Shown piece by piece: positions 25,301 to 38,039 of a DNA stretch of 64,000 nt. The notes under the pieces were generated by a model that saw nothing but the letters and a program-made list of their open reading frames with translations, searched no databases and was not told the DNA's origin. The DNA is taken from assembly GCF_018139145.2 (NCBI RefSeq), contig NC_059478.1, forward strand, positions 28,861,001 to 28,925,000, given 5' to 3'. A program made the position numbers and the translations under genes. The number at the start of each line of letters is the position of its first letter. The stretch's first letter is position 1. Origin of the DNA: Gymnogyps californianus. Its lineage: Eukaryota > Chordata > Aves > Accipitriformes > Cathartidae.

Positions 25301-28075
25301 CATCGGGGCCCTGTCAAAGGGCTCAAGAGCAAAGGGAACAGGCAGAACTGAATTAGCTCCCCACGCACCTCACTGTTCTTTTGAATCTATCCAGTGCTCA
25401 ATTCCCAAGTTACAGATGCATTATTGTAAGTGAGAAAGATGCAACCACTGCAGCCTTATCTGGTGTCTTCCCCCATCTTCAGCTAACCTTCCATACCATT
25501 ACAATAGTCCCAATTACTGCTCTTAATGCCTTATTCTCCCTTATTCCCATGAGGGATCTCATTTGCCTTCATCCTGAAATAATATGACATATTATCACCA
25601 GTTATCACAAATTACAATTTCTCTGTCTCTCCTGGGGAGTATATTTTATACATGCCTCCTTTTCTGCAGCTCAACAGGACAGATCGTTAAGAATGACTGA
25701 ACTGGTCTACTTGAGTCTTTATGCTAAAAAAAATTAAAAAAAAAAAAGCAGGATGGGAAAAAAAGCCAGGTAACCATCAGAATACAGGATCTTAGCATCC
25801 ACAAGTTCACAACTATCAAAAAGATCAACTCATCTCGATGGGTGGGACAATGTAAACAGCACTTTGATAAGCACAAAACATGAGCTGTGATGATGACATA
25901 AGTTGTTGTGGTTGGGTTGGTTTTTTTAAACGATAAATGAACTCCTTGGTTGTTTTCTCTCTTCTGATAGTTTTGAAAGGAGAGACTGTACAATGGCATG
26001 GAATAATTGAATTGTAAAGACAGAGGCACAGATGGATAACAACTCTCTGTCATTTGTTCCTGAATCTTCCTAAATGAAATTCACATCAAAATGTGAAAAT
26101 CTGTAAAGCATCATTAATTTCAAGGGATCAGAGTAAGATTTTAAGCAGGAACTATGAAATAGTTTCTGTGTGTACTCTTCTGATGTCTTTCCTATTTCAT
26201 CTAATTAACAATAAAACAGATGTCCCGTGACAAAATCAGCTTTTTCATCCAATAACACTCTGACAATCTAAAAATGCCAATCCCTTCACATATGTAAGTT
26301 AAATGTCACTGGAGAGAGTTGATGCAATTTAGAGATAAAAGCAAAGTGAATATTAACATTGGCTAACTAGCTACAGGGGTGCAAAAAAACTATTGTCTGC
26401 CCTTCAAAGTTAGAGATCTCTAGTGCAGTGATTTTTGGACTAACCCTATTCACAGTTCTTAAAATGTAATCTTACAACACTCAAGAAACTTAAATTGGTA
26501 AGTTACAAATCTTAATACATACAAATTAAAGTACTCAAAGCTCTTATAAAGGCTCATATTCTCAAGTAAAAGCGGTCCGTATTTGCTGTCGCTCATTTGT
26601 AAGAGCCAGGAATAAAGGAAGATTAAACTTCAACTCAGAAAAATAAACCAGTAATATAATAGCAAGAAGGACCTGATTTCATTTACCTGACTGCATAAAC
26701 ACAGGAAAACTCACAGCATTGGTATGCACTTACAATACGTGGCTCAAATATTCCAGCACCATGAACATTCACTCTTAATTACTCATTGGCAGTCTGTATC
26801 TACTGCTAATTTACCACCTGCCCACCTCTAGATGGTATAAAGGTAGTTCACATGCAGGTTGGCATCAAAGGCAAGCTGCTCTCAGGGCAGGGAATTCTCC
26901 ATTTGTTTACATTGTTGTTGTTAGGAATTACACATGGAGGAAGGTGGTCAAGACTGCTTCAGGTGGAGATGCCTATTTTAGAAATATTCACAGCCTTCAT
27001 TTTAAGAATGCCTCCTTCTCATATGTCCCCTCAAAGAAAATGAAGTTATTTTTGACATTCAAAAGATACCCTTTACTACAATACAATTATTCTGAAGATA
27101 CTACCTCTCTTTATGAAATGTGATATACAATACTCAGAGCGACTCTGGAGAAGTTAATCACAGTTGCAATCATGTGTCTTTCCCAATTCACGCAGTTGTG
27201 TGATTGACAGAAACTCCCAAAGCAGAATTCAATTAAGTATAATTTTGATTCTCATAAGACAAGTCTGCCTTTGTTGTAACACCAAATCAGTTCTGAAACA
27301 CAGATAAAATAGATATTAAATAATGTAATCTGCAGCTGCTCAGATAGAATAAATGCCACCAATAATAATGCTGACACTGTTACCTTCTGCAGACTTCGGA
27401 GTCAGTTTTCTCGAAAATTGAAATATAAATATCTCAAGTTATAGGATACTATGGGCAGATTTTCAAGGTTTTTAGGTACCTGAAAATGCAAAGACTCCCA
27501 GGGATTTTCAGAAACACCAAGACTCCTACTCCCACCGAATCAAGAGAAGTTGCAAACTAATCCTCAGAGTATCAGAACTATGAACATACATTGTGGTGGC
27601 ATCACCTTCAGCAGATTATAATGTCTGTGACGCATCTTCTTCTATATAAAGAAGTGCTTTGATAATGCTGGGTACAGGGATGATGGTACAGCAATGCACT
27701 GGTCTGTGGGAATAATCACCATGATTCATCATCCAAAAACCTTGAGAATTTCTGTATAGTCATAATAGTACTTATTTTAATCAGTTAAATACTGTCCAAG
27801 ATTTGATCAATTCACCCACTCTAATCTTTCTTGCCACACCGGAACCCATTTAAGCAGTATCCGGTTCTTCCACACAATCCATAATCTGCCAACGTTTTTC
27901 GCCCCCCACTCTCAGCACACTGAGGAATAAGATAAAAGAGCCCCTGAGTTTGTCCCTTGTGAATTGGCCTCTGCAAGGCTGGGGTCATGAACTAATGCCA
28001 CCTCCCCTTTCAGTGCTCACACTATGCCAGACATAGGACTGTTTCCCATTACCTGTCTGTTGTGTTGTGTTGTAT
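22311..28075. other. Gene-poor AT-rich region before the LTR
   Basis: Apart from the MITE-like repeat at 27453 and short A/T runs, nothing is recognisable. Open frames are at most about 110 codons and unconvincing. Confidence 0.7.
27453..27542. repeat. Ancient palindromic MITE-like repeat, copy 2
   Basis: GGGCAGATTTTCAAGG, TTTAGGTACCTGAAAATGCA, GGGATTTTCAGAAACACCA and CTACTCCCA follow the same order as the copy at 20622. Probably a DNA-transposon derivative. Confidence 0.45.
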
Positions 28076-28080
28076 TGTAT

Positions 28081-29213
28081 TGGGTTTGTGTGGCAAGGTT
28101 TTGGTAACGGAGGGGCTATAGGGGTGGCTTCTGTGAGAAGCTGCTAGAAGCTTCCCCTATGTCCGACAGAGCCAATGCCAGCCAGCTCCAAGATGGATCT
28201 GCCACTGGCCAAGGCTGAGCCCATCAGTGACGGTGGTAGTGCCTCTGTGATAGCATATCTAAGAAGGGGAAAAAGTTACTGCGCAGCAGCAATTGCAGCT
28301 GGAGAGAGGAGTGAGAAGATGTGAGAGAAACAACTCTGCAGACACCAAGGTCAGGGAAGAAGGAGGGGGAGGAGGTGCTCCGGGTGCCGGAGCAGAGATT
28401 CCCCTGCAGCCTGTGGGGAAGACCCTGGTGAGGCAGGCTGTCTCCCTGCAGCCCATGGAGGTCCACGGTGGAGCAGATATCCACCTGCAGCCCATGGAGG
28501 ACCCCACACCAGAACACGTGGATGCCTGAAGGAGGCTGTGACCCCATGGGAAGCCCGTGCCGGAGCAGGCTCCTGGCAGGACCTGTGGAGAGAGGAGCCC
28601 ACGCCGGAGCAGGTTTGCTGGCAGGACTTGTGACCCCATGGGGGGCCCACACTGGAGCAGTCTGTTCCTGAAGGACTGCACCCCATGGAAGGGACCCACA
28701 CTGGAGCAGTTCGTGAAGAACTGTAGCCCATGGGAAGGACTCACGTTGGAGAAGTTCATGGAGGACTGTCTCCCGCGGGAGGGACCCCACGCTGGAGCAG
28801 GGGAAGAGCGTGAGGAGTCCTCTCCCTGAGGAGGAAGGAGCAGCAGAAATAATGTGTGATGAACTGACCGCAACCCCCATTCCCCGTCCCCCTGCGCCGC
28901 TCGGGGGAGGAGGTACAGAAAATCGGGAGTAAAGTTAAGCCCAGGAAGAAGGGAGGGGTGGGGAGAATGTGTTTTTAAGATTTGGTTTTATTTCTTATTA
29001 TCCTACTCTGATTTGACTAGTAATAAATTAATTATTTTTTTCCCTAAGTCGAGTCTGTTTTGCCCATGACAGTAATTGCTGAGTGATCTCCCTGTCCTTA
29101 TCTCAACCCATGAGCCTTTCATTATATTTTCTCTCCCCTGTCCAGCTTAGGAGGGGGAGTAACAGAGGAACTTTGGTGGGCACCTCGCATCCAGCCAGGG
29201 TCAGCCCACCACA
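28081..29213 (+). mobile_element. Solo LTR of an avian ERVL/ERV3-type endogenous retrovirus
   Basis: The 1133-bp element starts TGGGTTTGTG and ends CCCACCACA, and is flanked by perfect 5-bp direct repeats TGTAT at 28076-28080 and 29214-29218. Five-base duplications fit class III (ERVL/ERV3) insertions. I recognise the sequence as an LTR type common in bird genomes, but cannot name the exact subfamily. A poly(A) signal AATAAA lies at 29022-29027, and a degenerate TATA-like site is near 28253. GGAGCAG-anchored units repeat every 44-49 bp between 28562 and 28800. There is no internal retroviral region, so this is a recombined solo LTR; the long frames inside it are not genes. Confidence 0.88.
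28562..28800 (+). repeat. Degenerate tandem repeats inside the LTR, period 44-49 bp
   Basis: GGAGCAG (once GGAGAAG) occurs at 28562, 28606, 28654, 28703, 28748 and 28794. Most units also contain CCCATGG- and GGACCCACACT-like blocks. The array keeps frames open for several hundred bases, which explains the ORFs seen on both strands. Confidence 0.8.
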
Positions 29214-29218
29214 TGTAT

Positions 29219-30175
29219 CTACCTGCTGCCTCTTGCTTAATGTTGGTGCCAAAGACCCTGGCAGCCACTGTAATCACAGTAATAGCATTTTAGAAGTACA
29301 GACAGTTTTGCTCCTTTAAAGCTCTTTCAATCTGCTCTTTTTATGGAGAATATAGTCAACAGAAATGATAAAAATCCCCGAGGTATCATTACAGACTGGC
29401 TCACTACACGAATGGACTAGCCACCACACAAAACATTTCCAGTAAAGGGACAAATTTCAGAAATTCAGTTTGGGTTCTGCATCATGAATGCCCCCACAGC
29501 ATATTTAGATGATGGTCTCCTTCCCTAACATGCTATTACTGTTAAAACAAAACCCAGCCAAGGAAGGTACACTATCCACTGGACTGTACACATCTGGTGT
29601 GTACATCGGGGGAAAACACTATCAGAGAAAGCTGATGGCAAGTAAAGCTGAGCGTTAAGCAAAAGAACAGGAAAAAAAGGGTCTCGAAATAAGACAGCAT
29701 CTGACAGTTGAAGGTTAGACGACACAGAAGTGCTGCTTCGTTGAAGACTAGGGACGATCGGTGGTGGCTTTAAACACAGTCTCTGCTGCTCTCTAGTGGC
29801 CTAACACGCACTCAGCTGAGCACAATGGGTCGCTGGAAAGTGGAAATAGTTATTTCAGTAGCATCTCGGCCTCAGTTAGGAAGCTATATTATTAAATACT
29901 AAGAACTTAGAATAAGAGTAGCCTACACATTTCTATTTCCATGGCCCTTTGAGTTAGGGGATCTTGTATCTTTTTTCCTACTTCGTACTATTTACCATAA
30001 ATTAGAGCAATGCTAGAACATTTTTATAGATCACTAAACTCTTGAAGGAGATAGAGAGTGGTCATTTCCAGTATACATAACATCATGGGCTAACGAGGCT
30101 TTTTGGACATTACCACAACAGGAGTGAATCCACCCCAGCCTCTCCATAAGAAGGGAAAAAAAACAAAACACAAAC

Positions 30176-30210
<35 letters not shown>

Positions 30211-33200
30211 CCCAAGGGGTTCTATCTGTTTACTCCAAAGCTGATTTTGGTCTTCAAATTTTCATTTCCATCAAACCATTTTTTAGCTCCTGGAATGCTC
30301 CAAATTAACCATTGGCTTTGCTTAATGAGTACAACACAGCAGGATATGAGTATCACATCACACTGTCTTATGGTACTACAAAAAGCAAATCTTAAGTCCA
30401 CTTGTGCTGTAGTCACAGCAGCAGAATTCAGACCTGGGGGGTAGTTTTCAATGTCCCAAAGTACAGGCTCATTCTTCTCCACCCTTTGGCTTGCATTCCT
30501 GGATTAGGATCAGAAGGGAAAAGGCAGAGGGATTCTATGCAAGAAACTTGTGCAAGGTCACTGCAATATTTATTTTATCATTGTACATACAGACCCACCT
30601 TGATTGCAGTATGCCTTAGGCCTGCATCACCTTCAGTGGGTAACATAACATTTTATTCCTTACACTAAACAACCATGAAATGAGAAATATGACACAGGAC
30701 ATGACCAAAGCTTTCCTCAGACAAAAAAAAAAAAAAAGGCTAGAAAGTGATTCACATGATAAATTCATATTTCTATTCACTTCCCCACCAATATTCCTCA
30801 TCACCATGATAAATTAAAAGTATTTCACAAAATCTCGTGAAAGTATAACCAGGGTGCCAAGTAAACACATTAGCACAGAAGCAGCATGAGTAGCTCAGCA
30901 CACTCATGAATGGGCAAAAAGCCTCTACTAGTTACGACAGACAAGTTTGGCACTAGAAAGTGTTCCTATTTTTAGCCCAGTTTCCAAAGGAAATGTGGTG
31001 TATGCAATCGTACTATGTGCAAATGTTGTGTGTCTGTCATCTGCACTACTATCACTACTGTGCCTAAATAGCCAGCTGTAGCCTAAGTCTCATAAATTAT
31101 GGAAATGCATAGGAACTTGGTTCATATAGCAAGTCTAATAGGAGAGAGAGTCCCTGGAAGTGCTCGCTCTGACTGCAAAGCTTCCAACCAACATCAAGAC
31201 CTACACATAAGGCTAGAGGCTTTATTGCTAACTCCTCATTTTCTCTGTGTTACAGTAACCAAGTGCAGTCAATACAGTTTCCAGCAAGGACCTGCAGTTT
31301 ACTGTATGCTTCAGTCTACAATCCATATCGGTGCAAAATAAATAAATAAAAATATTTTTTAAAAAAATCACTAGGAATCAAACTTACCAGTTTGTTTAGG
31401 GACCCCATTATGCTGCTAATGCACAGCATAAGATACATGCTTTAACTCAAAGCAAGCGGAGAGAGAAAGCAAATGGGTCAGCAAGAGAACAAAATGGGAT
31501 ATGACAAGAAGGGAGTGGAAAGGGGCAGGTATTGTCAGTAGCTGCCCAGCCGTAGGCAGGAATCCCACCTCAGCCTGGGTCTGAGTTAGCCTAGACATTG
31601 CACAGACCCACAGAAACTGTCCCTTCCCCAAAGCACTGTGGATTTAGTAACACAGGAAGTGGGAGACAGGAGAGAGAACATGTGACTTGCTGTTGAGAAT
31701 AAAGCTGAGACTGGATCTGAGGTTATCAGATGATTATGAGTTAGTTGTTTAACATTTGTGGTATATTTATTTTTACCTAAATTAAATAAGGACTTTTGAA
31801 AACTGCAGAAATAGGCCTTTTTATTTATTTAAATTGCCTTTCGTACTGTGTTAATAAAAGTATTGCATGACATTCTCAGCTGCTCTTCCCTTAGTAGCTG
31901 GAATTTTCTCCCTCTGTCAATTTCTAGTGCTGACATTTTACTTTTTTTTAATCTTTGGGCTCAAGGCAAATTTTTTTCACTCTGATCTCCTTACAAATAT
32001 TTGGGGCTTACTCCTGCATTCCTTGAAGCCAGTGAAAATCCTGAATGAGCAAGGAATGCAGAACCAAACCAGAGAGTAATTTACTTTTTCTATTTTACTT
32101 GCTTTGAAAGTCCCTGAAGACATATCACTGTTTATTACTACAATAAAACATTTCTAATTCACTCAAGTGAGTTACTGTCTGAGAAACCTCCTGGATATTA
32201 CTGAACTGGCAAAACATAAATGATTACCATATTATTTTCTAAAAAGCAAAGCTAATATAAGCTTTTTTTTTAAGTACACCTGTATTTGATTATTTGTTAC
32301 AGTGCTGTACTGCTGAATAGCAAAGCTTCTGTAGCGTGCCTGAAACCCCAACAATGTGCAAGGCTGCAAGAGATCTATAGCTTTTCAACCTTAAAAAAAC
32401 AGGGAGAAGCTATCATCTTGGGGTGCATATGAGTTGTGGAAATTACAACTGAGATTAATGAAATCCCACTAACAGTCTTCCCTTTTTGCTTGTATTTCAA
32501 ACAGCTCAGTCAACAGCAGCTATTCGTCAAGGCCCTGACTTCAAGCACATGTCTATGAGAAGGTTTATCCTTGCCGGGACAATTTTATTTACCTGTTACA
32601 TGTGGTCATAGTATCAAATTATGAGCTGACTTTGGGACTGTTTGTTGTTTTTTCCTAGCCTAACACCTACTCAGCACGATGGACCCTTATTGCTGCAGGT
32701 GCATCTGGCTGCGCCGCTAACATAAATAAAGAGTCATTTAATTTCAGTGCAGTTACTCCTCGTTTACAGTGGCATGGAGACGAATCATGTAGGATGCAGG
32801 ACTCTGCTGACTCCACACAGATCATGGTAAGAAACAGGAATACCTGAAGCACCAGACCGGTTTTGACCACACAGTGGCAGCAGAATCAAGACACTTCTCA
32901 AGTCCTGTAACAAACACGTCACAGGAGCAAACTTCCACTAGCTCTTCTTTGGGGAAAGAGGGAAATAGTCCTATAAAAACACATTAGATAAAATGTGTAA
33001 CTGATAGCTGTAAGGAATTTCCCAAAGTTTAAGCCCTCAATTCCCCAGTTCCAGCTTGAGACACGTGACTTGGAGATAACTCATTTTGCTGTAATGACCC
33101 AATGTATGTTTTGAGCCTGACTGAAAGCTGTGCCAAAGAATAAGCTCCGCCACTGACTGCCTCCTAAGAGTTCCAGAGGAAGGGTGAAGAAAATAAAATG

Positions 33201-35879
33201 AGGTTCCTTACCTCACAAACTATGGTAAACACAGGAGGAGGCAAATCCCATCAGCATTGTGCTGGAAGCCTTCAAGAAACATCCTGGAGCAAATGGTTCC
33301 AATCCGGTTTATTGCACAAGGCTCTTGCAGCTTAATGGGAGTTTTGCTCAGTCAACAGAAGTAAAATAATTAATAAATTAATAAATAAATAAACAATAAC
33401 AGCAAGCACAAGCAGAGGGCTTGATCTGCTTCCCACTTGCATGAGTAATTCAGGAACAACTGTCTCAGTGTCCTAATGTTTCTATTTATGCCACCCACAG
33501 CCAGTGAGACAACAAACTAGCTTGGAATCGCAAAGGTGCAAGGTCAGCCCTGTCTCGTTCCTGGTTGTCATCAGAAGAAAGATAGCACAGGACCTCCTCC
33601 TTACCATCAGATAGATAGTCCTCCACAATAGAGTGAGATCCCATGACAGTCTGGGGTCCCTTTGTGCAAAGATCTTAACCCAAGGCGGCAGCAGCACATC
33701 TCAGCCATTGTACAACAGCAAAAGTTAATGTAGCTTATTGCCTGCAGGCCCCCTATCCAGGCTGCACGGCCCGTACTACACAGCACCTACTTGTCAAAAC
33801 ATCCAGCACAAGACTCTTACAATATTCAAATGGAACAAGCAAGAGGCAGCACGGGAAAACAAACACCAGATGGAATGGAGGAGCAGGGTGGGGAAGAAGA
33901 AAAAAAGCTCTGTGGCCTGCAGACTCCACAAAGCCTCTTTGAGGAAATGGGCTGAATGGCAGGGGTGGGAGGGAGGGGCAGGATAAGAGACGGGGAATTT
34001 TCCCTCTTGTTCCAGAGCCCTGCAGGGACCCTGCTCCAAAGCCAACACTGCCCATCTCTGTGCACCCCTGCTGAGCTGTTCTAACTCGCACCAGGATGGA
34101 CTTTGGGGCTAACAGCTTGGAGGGATCAGAAGAGCCTGGCCTAGGAAACTGCCACAGAGCAGGCAACACTGCACACACGCCAGCAGGGAACAGCACGTCA
34201 GCTTCCACAGCAGTTAGGAAGCAAAATTGTGGTTTCTGGAGCTTCACTGCACAAGAGAGCAAAACACTGTAAATTAATTAGCTGCCCTCCTCTAAACCAA
34301 GCACATTGCTGCAGCCAGGTGTGAGGCAGGGAACAGTGAAGCACTGTCTAAGGGCAAAGTGAATCATCCGCAGCATTAAACAAGCTTGTTAGGGGATGAA
34401 TGCGTGCAAACTTAGAGGAGGAGAGCAGCATGTATGCACCACGCACATTTTTCAGTTGGCTGTGACCATTTAACTGAACAGAGAGTCATCTGCCTTAATC
34501 ATTACTATTAAATTTATTATTCATTAACCACATGAATTATTTAAATTTAAAACTATGGATCCTGGAAGCCGGTGTGAGACACTGGCTGCTTTCAGTTTCT
34601 GATAGTTGGCAAGAGCTTGTCTTCTGGTACTGCCAAACCTGGACTCCTAAACAAGTCAGATATTGCTTTAAACATAACATTTTAGTAGCTGTCATTCCCT
34701 TCATTTTATCAAGCCTTTATGGTTGATGACTTCATTTTTTCTCCCTCAACCAAATGGCTAAAAGTTTGCTTAAAAGCAAAATCTGAGGTTCTCATGGAAT
34801 ACCAGGACTCCAAGAGTCAGATCTTACAAAAATCCTTTCAGTACTACAAGGTATTCAATAAGTCACTAACCATGGCCAATACTCATAGTTTATGTTTCCT
34901 AGATGCAGTAATTGTTCTGTTTTCTCTCTTTCAAACTAACTGGCTACTGTACATGAGGAAAGTTTGGGCTGAGAACCCAGTACTTCAGCTGTGCCCCAGG
35001 TAACTCCCCTTGAGCCCACAGGAGCTCTTTGATAGAACAGGAAGTTTAACCAAAGCCTTCTGAGTTGCAACCAGGCACCCAAACCACAGCACCATTTTCT
35101 TCTGCATTTGCTTGCAGGAGGGACACCTCTTAACCTCTGCACTTCCACTACCGAACAAGAGCTCAGCAGGCACAGCAGGCACCTTTAAAGTTTTAGACAT
35201 GATTGTTAAAACAAAGAGGATTAGGAGAAACTACCACTATTACAAACCTGATCTCCTGCATTCTCCTAATCATCTCTTTTAGTCGCTCTCAGGAGAGAGG
35301 TTGCTTCCTGAGCCCTTTCAAGCATCCTCCACCGCTACTTGGTAACTAAATCTCAGGAAAAAACATGCTGAAGGAACAGTGCCTAGTGAGATTTTTTTTC
35401 AAAGGGATTTTAATGGCAATTAAGTAGAAGACACTTTGAAAAGTATATCACATGCAGTCACAGGAATCTGCTACCTAACCTAGAGAGAAGGGCTGAAGGT
35501 TTAAGAGGCAGAGCAAAGGACAGAGTTACTGAAGAGATTCTGTTAAAGACAGATGTGCCAATTAAAGTACAAACTAGGTGGAGGAGAAAATAGTATTGCT
35601 ATAGAAGGACAAAAAATAAATCCTTTCTTTTGGTCCGATTATGAGCTGTTCATTAAAACCTTTCTGTCCAAAACATGGCATGCAGTCTTCTAGCTAGAAT
35701 ATTTTCATTACAATGATATTTAACAAAATACTAAACACTGGATAACAACTATAATATTTAAAAAAAAAAAGGAAGAAAGGTCTGAACTATAATGCTCAGA
35801 TCCAAACTCCTCAAAAATTCTGGGGTTTTGGTTCCCTTGAACCTCACTCCTGTAGAACTGTGAAATATCTAAAGCAATT
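29219..35879. other. Gene-poor region between the LTR and CR1
   Basis: Contains the AC microsatellite at 30180 and a slightly GC-richer patch at 33730-34260. The 169-codon minus-strand frame there (33753-34262) is Cys/Leu/Phe/Pro-rich without domain features and is treated as chance. Confidence 0.65.
30180..30208. repeat. (AC)n microsatellite
   Basis: About 14 AC units follow an A-rich AAAC tract. A simple repeat, likely polymorphic. Confidence 0.95.
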
Positions 35880-36203
35880 TTGAAGGGGGCTTATAAGAAA
35901 GATGGGGACAGACTTTTTAACAGGGCCTGTAGTGATAGGACAAGGAGTAATGTTTTTAAACTAAAAGAAGGTAGATTCAGACTAGATATAAGGAAGAAAT
36001 TTTTGACAATGAGGGTGGTGAAACACTGGAACAGGTTGCCCAGAGAGGTTGTAGATGCCCCATCCCTGGAAACATTCAAGGTCAGGCTGGATGGGGCTCT
36101 GAGCAACCTGATCTAGTTGAAGATGTCCCTGCTCACTGCAGGGGGCTTGGACTAGATGACCTTTAAAGGTCCCTTCCAATGCAAACCATTCTATGATTCT
36201 ATG
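35880..36203 (+). mobile_element. CR1 LINE, 5'-truncated 3' end
   Basis: The segment matches the 3' end of avian CR1. A 78-codon frame (35880-36116) encodes the C-terminal tail of the CR1 ORF2 protein (VVKHWNRLPREVVDAPSLET...), followed by a short 3' UTR with GACTAGATGACCTTTAAAGG and two ATTCTATG terminal octamers (36188-36203). The 5' end is truncated, as CR1 copies usually are. The intact residual frame and low apparent divergence suggest a fairly recent avian subfamily. It is not a host gene. Confidence 0.95.
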
Positions 36204-37658
36204 AATTTTTTTTCTTTAATTTCAGCCTTCTTTTTCAGATGGTATTTTCTGAGAATGCAGTTTCCTGGTTTTGCAATTCTTTCATAAAGGGAGAAAAAAA
36301 GAAAAAAAAAATTTTTTAAATACAGAAAATTACTGTTTAAAACAATAAAAGTGTAGTGGAAACATGGAGACAAACTTGTGATTTGAGATGACTTTCAGCT
36401 TTGACTTAATTCAGAATAGATAACTTATAGGGACCAGATATGCCCAATAACTTAATTTTATACTGTTCATGGCCACATGACTTTTTCGAGTTATTGGTAG
36501 GTAACCCTGAGACATGTATTATATGGCCTGCCAAAACTGTTATTTTCCCTCAGTGAGGAATTATTCCCCCTAAATGTCAGCTTTCATTTTGACAGAGTTC
36601 CAATTAATAAGATGAAATTCAATACGTATATTGCGCATCCCTTTTGCAATTCCTTGTTTATATACTGGGGTACACTTCTGGAAGGATAAGGGACCCATTG
36701 GCTTATACTTGTATAAGCCTGCTTGGTCATCAAGAAAGAGCTGGATGAAGGATGCAAGAAAACTGAGAATAGTGACTGTTATCGTATGGTTCTCAGGTCT
36801 TCACTGAGGTCAGTAAAATAACATGAGATGTCCCAGGAGAGCTTAAAAAAAAAAAAAAAACCACCACACACAAAAAAACCCACACACTTTTTCTCAGCTA
36901 TATTTTTCTTAACTATAATTACTTTCCTCTTGACTAGCAATTCTACTGTGCTGAAATAACTATAGTATCAGTCTTTCCATGTTCAAGCAGCATATTTACT
37001 ATGCTAGTACTCACCTGCTTTTCAACATCAATATGAAACAAATTTCAAACAAAATGAGTTCTAACTGGTTATTACTGTATTTTTGGTGAATGCTTGGAGC
37101 TATCCAAGGCACACAGAAAAAGCAGTCCTGTATTGTATAGACTGCAAAATCTTCAAAGATGTGGGAAACAGGTCAGTATGAAAGCCACTGAGACCATTCA
37201 CATGCATAAAATAACACAGATAGGAGTTCACAAGCTCAGGTCTAGCATACTGCCTTTGGTATTTCAAGTTTAAAATTGGATCTCAGATACAGAGCCATGT
37301 GGTCTACTACCTGATTTCATGTCTTACCATTGCAGTGTGGATTTCACAGAGCTAGTTCACATGTTTATTTTGGTCTTAATGTCACATTCTAATCTCTCAT
37401 ATGTATCGTTATCTTTCTAATCTACACAAAGCAAACTTCATCACAAAACATCCATTTCTCATTGATCTCCTGAAAATAAGTTTGCCATAATCAGCACCCC
37501 TGCTAAATTATCCTCAACCTTAAATCGGCACATGGGCAGCATGCATGACATGATGCAGAGTGAACCGCTGTGTTAGAAAATGTAATTGGTAAAGAAACTA
37601 CAAATGGTAAACGAATTCACAAGGGTAAGATAGATATACAGAAATATGTGCATACACT

Positions 37659-37692
37659 GACATATATATGTATGTATACATACACACACACA
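37659..37692. repeat. AT/TG/AC compound microsatellite
   Basis: Short TA, TGTA and AC runs lie together in AT-rich sequence. Confidence 0.75.
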
Positions 37693-38039
37693 GAGACTAC
37701 TGTCACTGAATTCAGCCAAGACTATTCATACACAGTTGCAAGGATCTGTGAATTTACAATTTGGTTACAGAGTCTCTCAAAAATATATTGCAAAAAGAAA
37801 TGGGCAATATCCCATACTAGTTTCAGCAGTTTTCACAAAAGAACATGAAAATGAAAATAAAAATTAGCAATGTAATTTAACATGGTAAGAGTCAGTGCCT
37901 GTTACCAGGCTTGTCTTACCTCAGATCCAGTAGGTGTGCCTGACAGTGCTTAAAAGTATTAAGTCAACAGTACACCAGTGCCACCCCAAAACCTCAGGTT
38001 AAAAGATCCTCACACCTTGTTTTCACCAGCTCTTCTGTG

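Noticed and set aside
28224..28880. 218- and 204-codon minus-strand frames
   Set aside because: They lie inside the solo LTR, kept open by its 44-49-bp internal repeats.
33753..34262. 169-codon minus-strand frame
   Set aside because: Cys/Phe/Leu/Pro-rich, overlapped by other frames, with no start or splice context and no known domain.
35880..36116. 78-codon frame resembling a small conserved gene
   Set aside because: It is the C-terminal end of the CR1 ORF2 protein in a truncated LINE, not a host gene.
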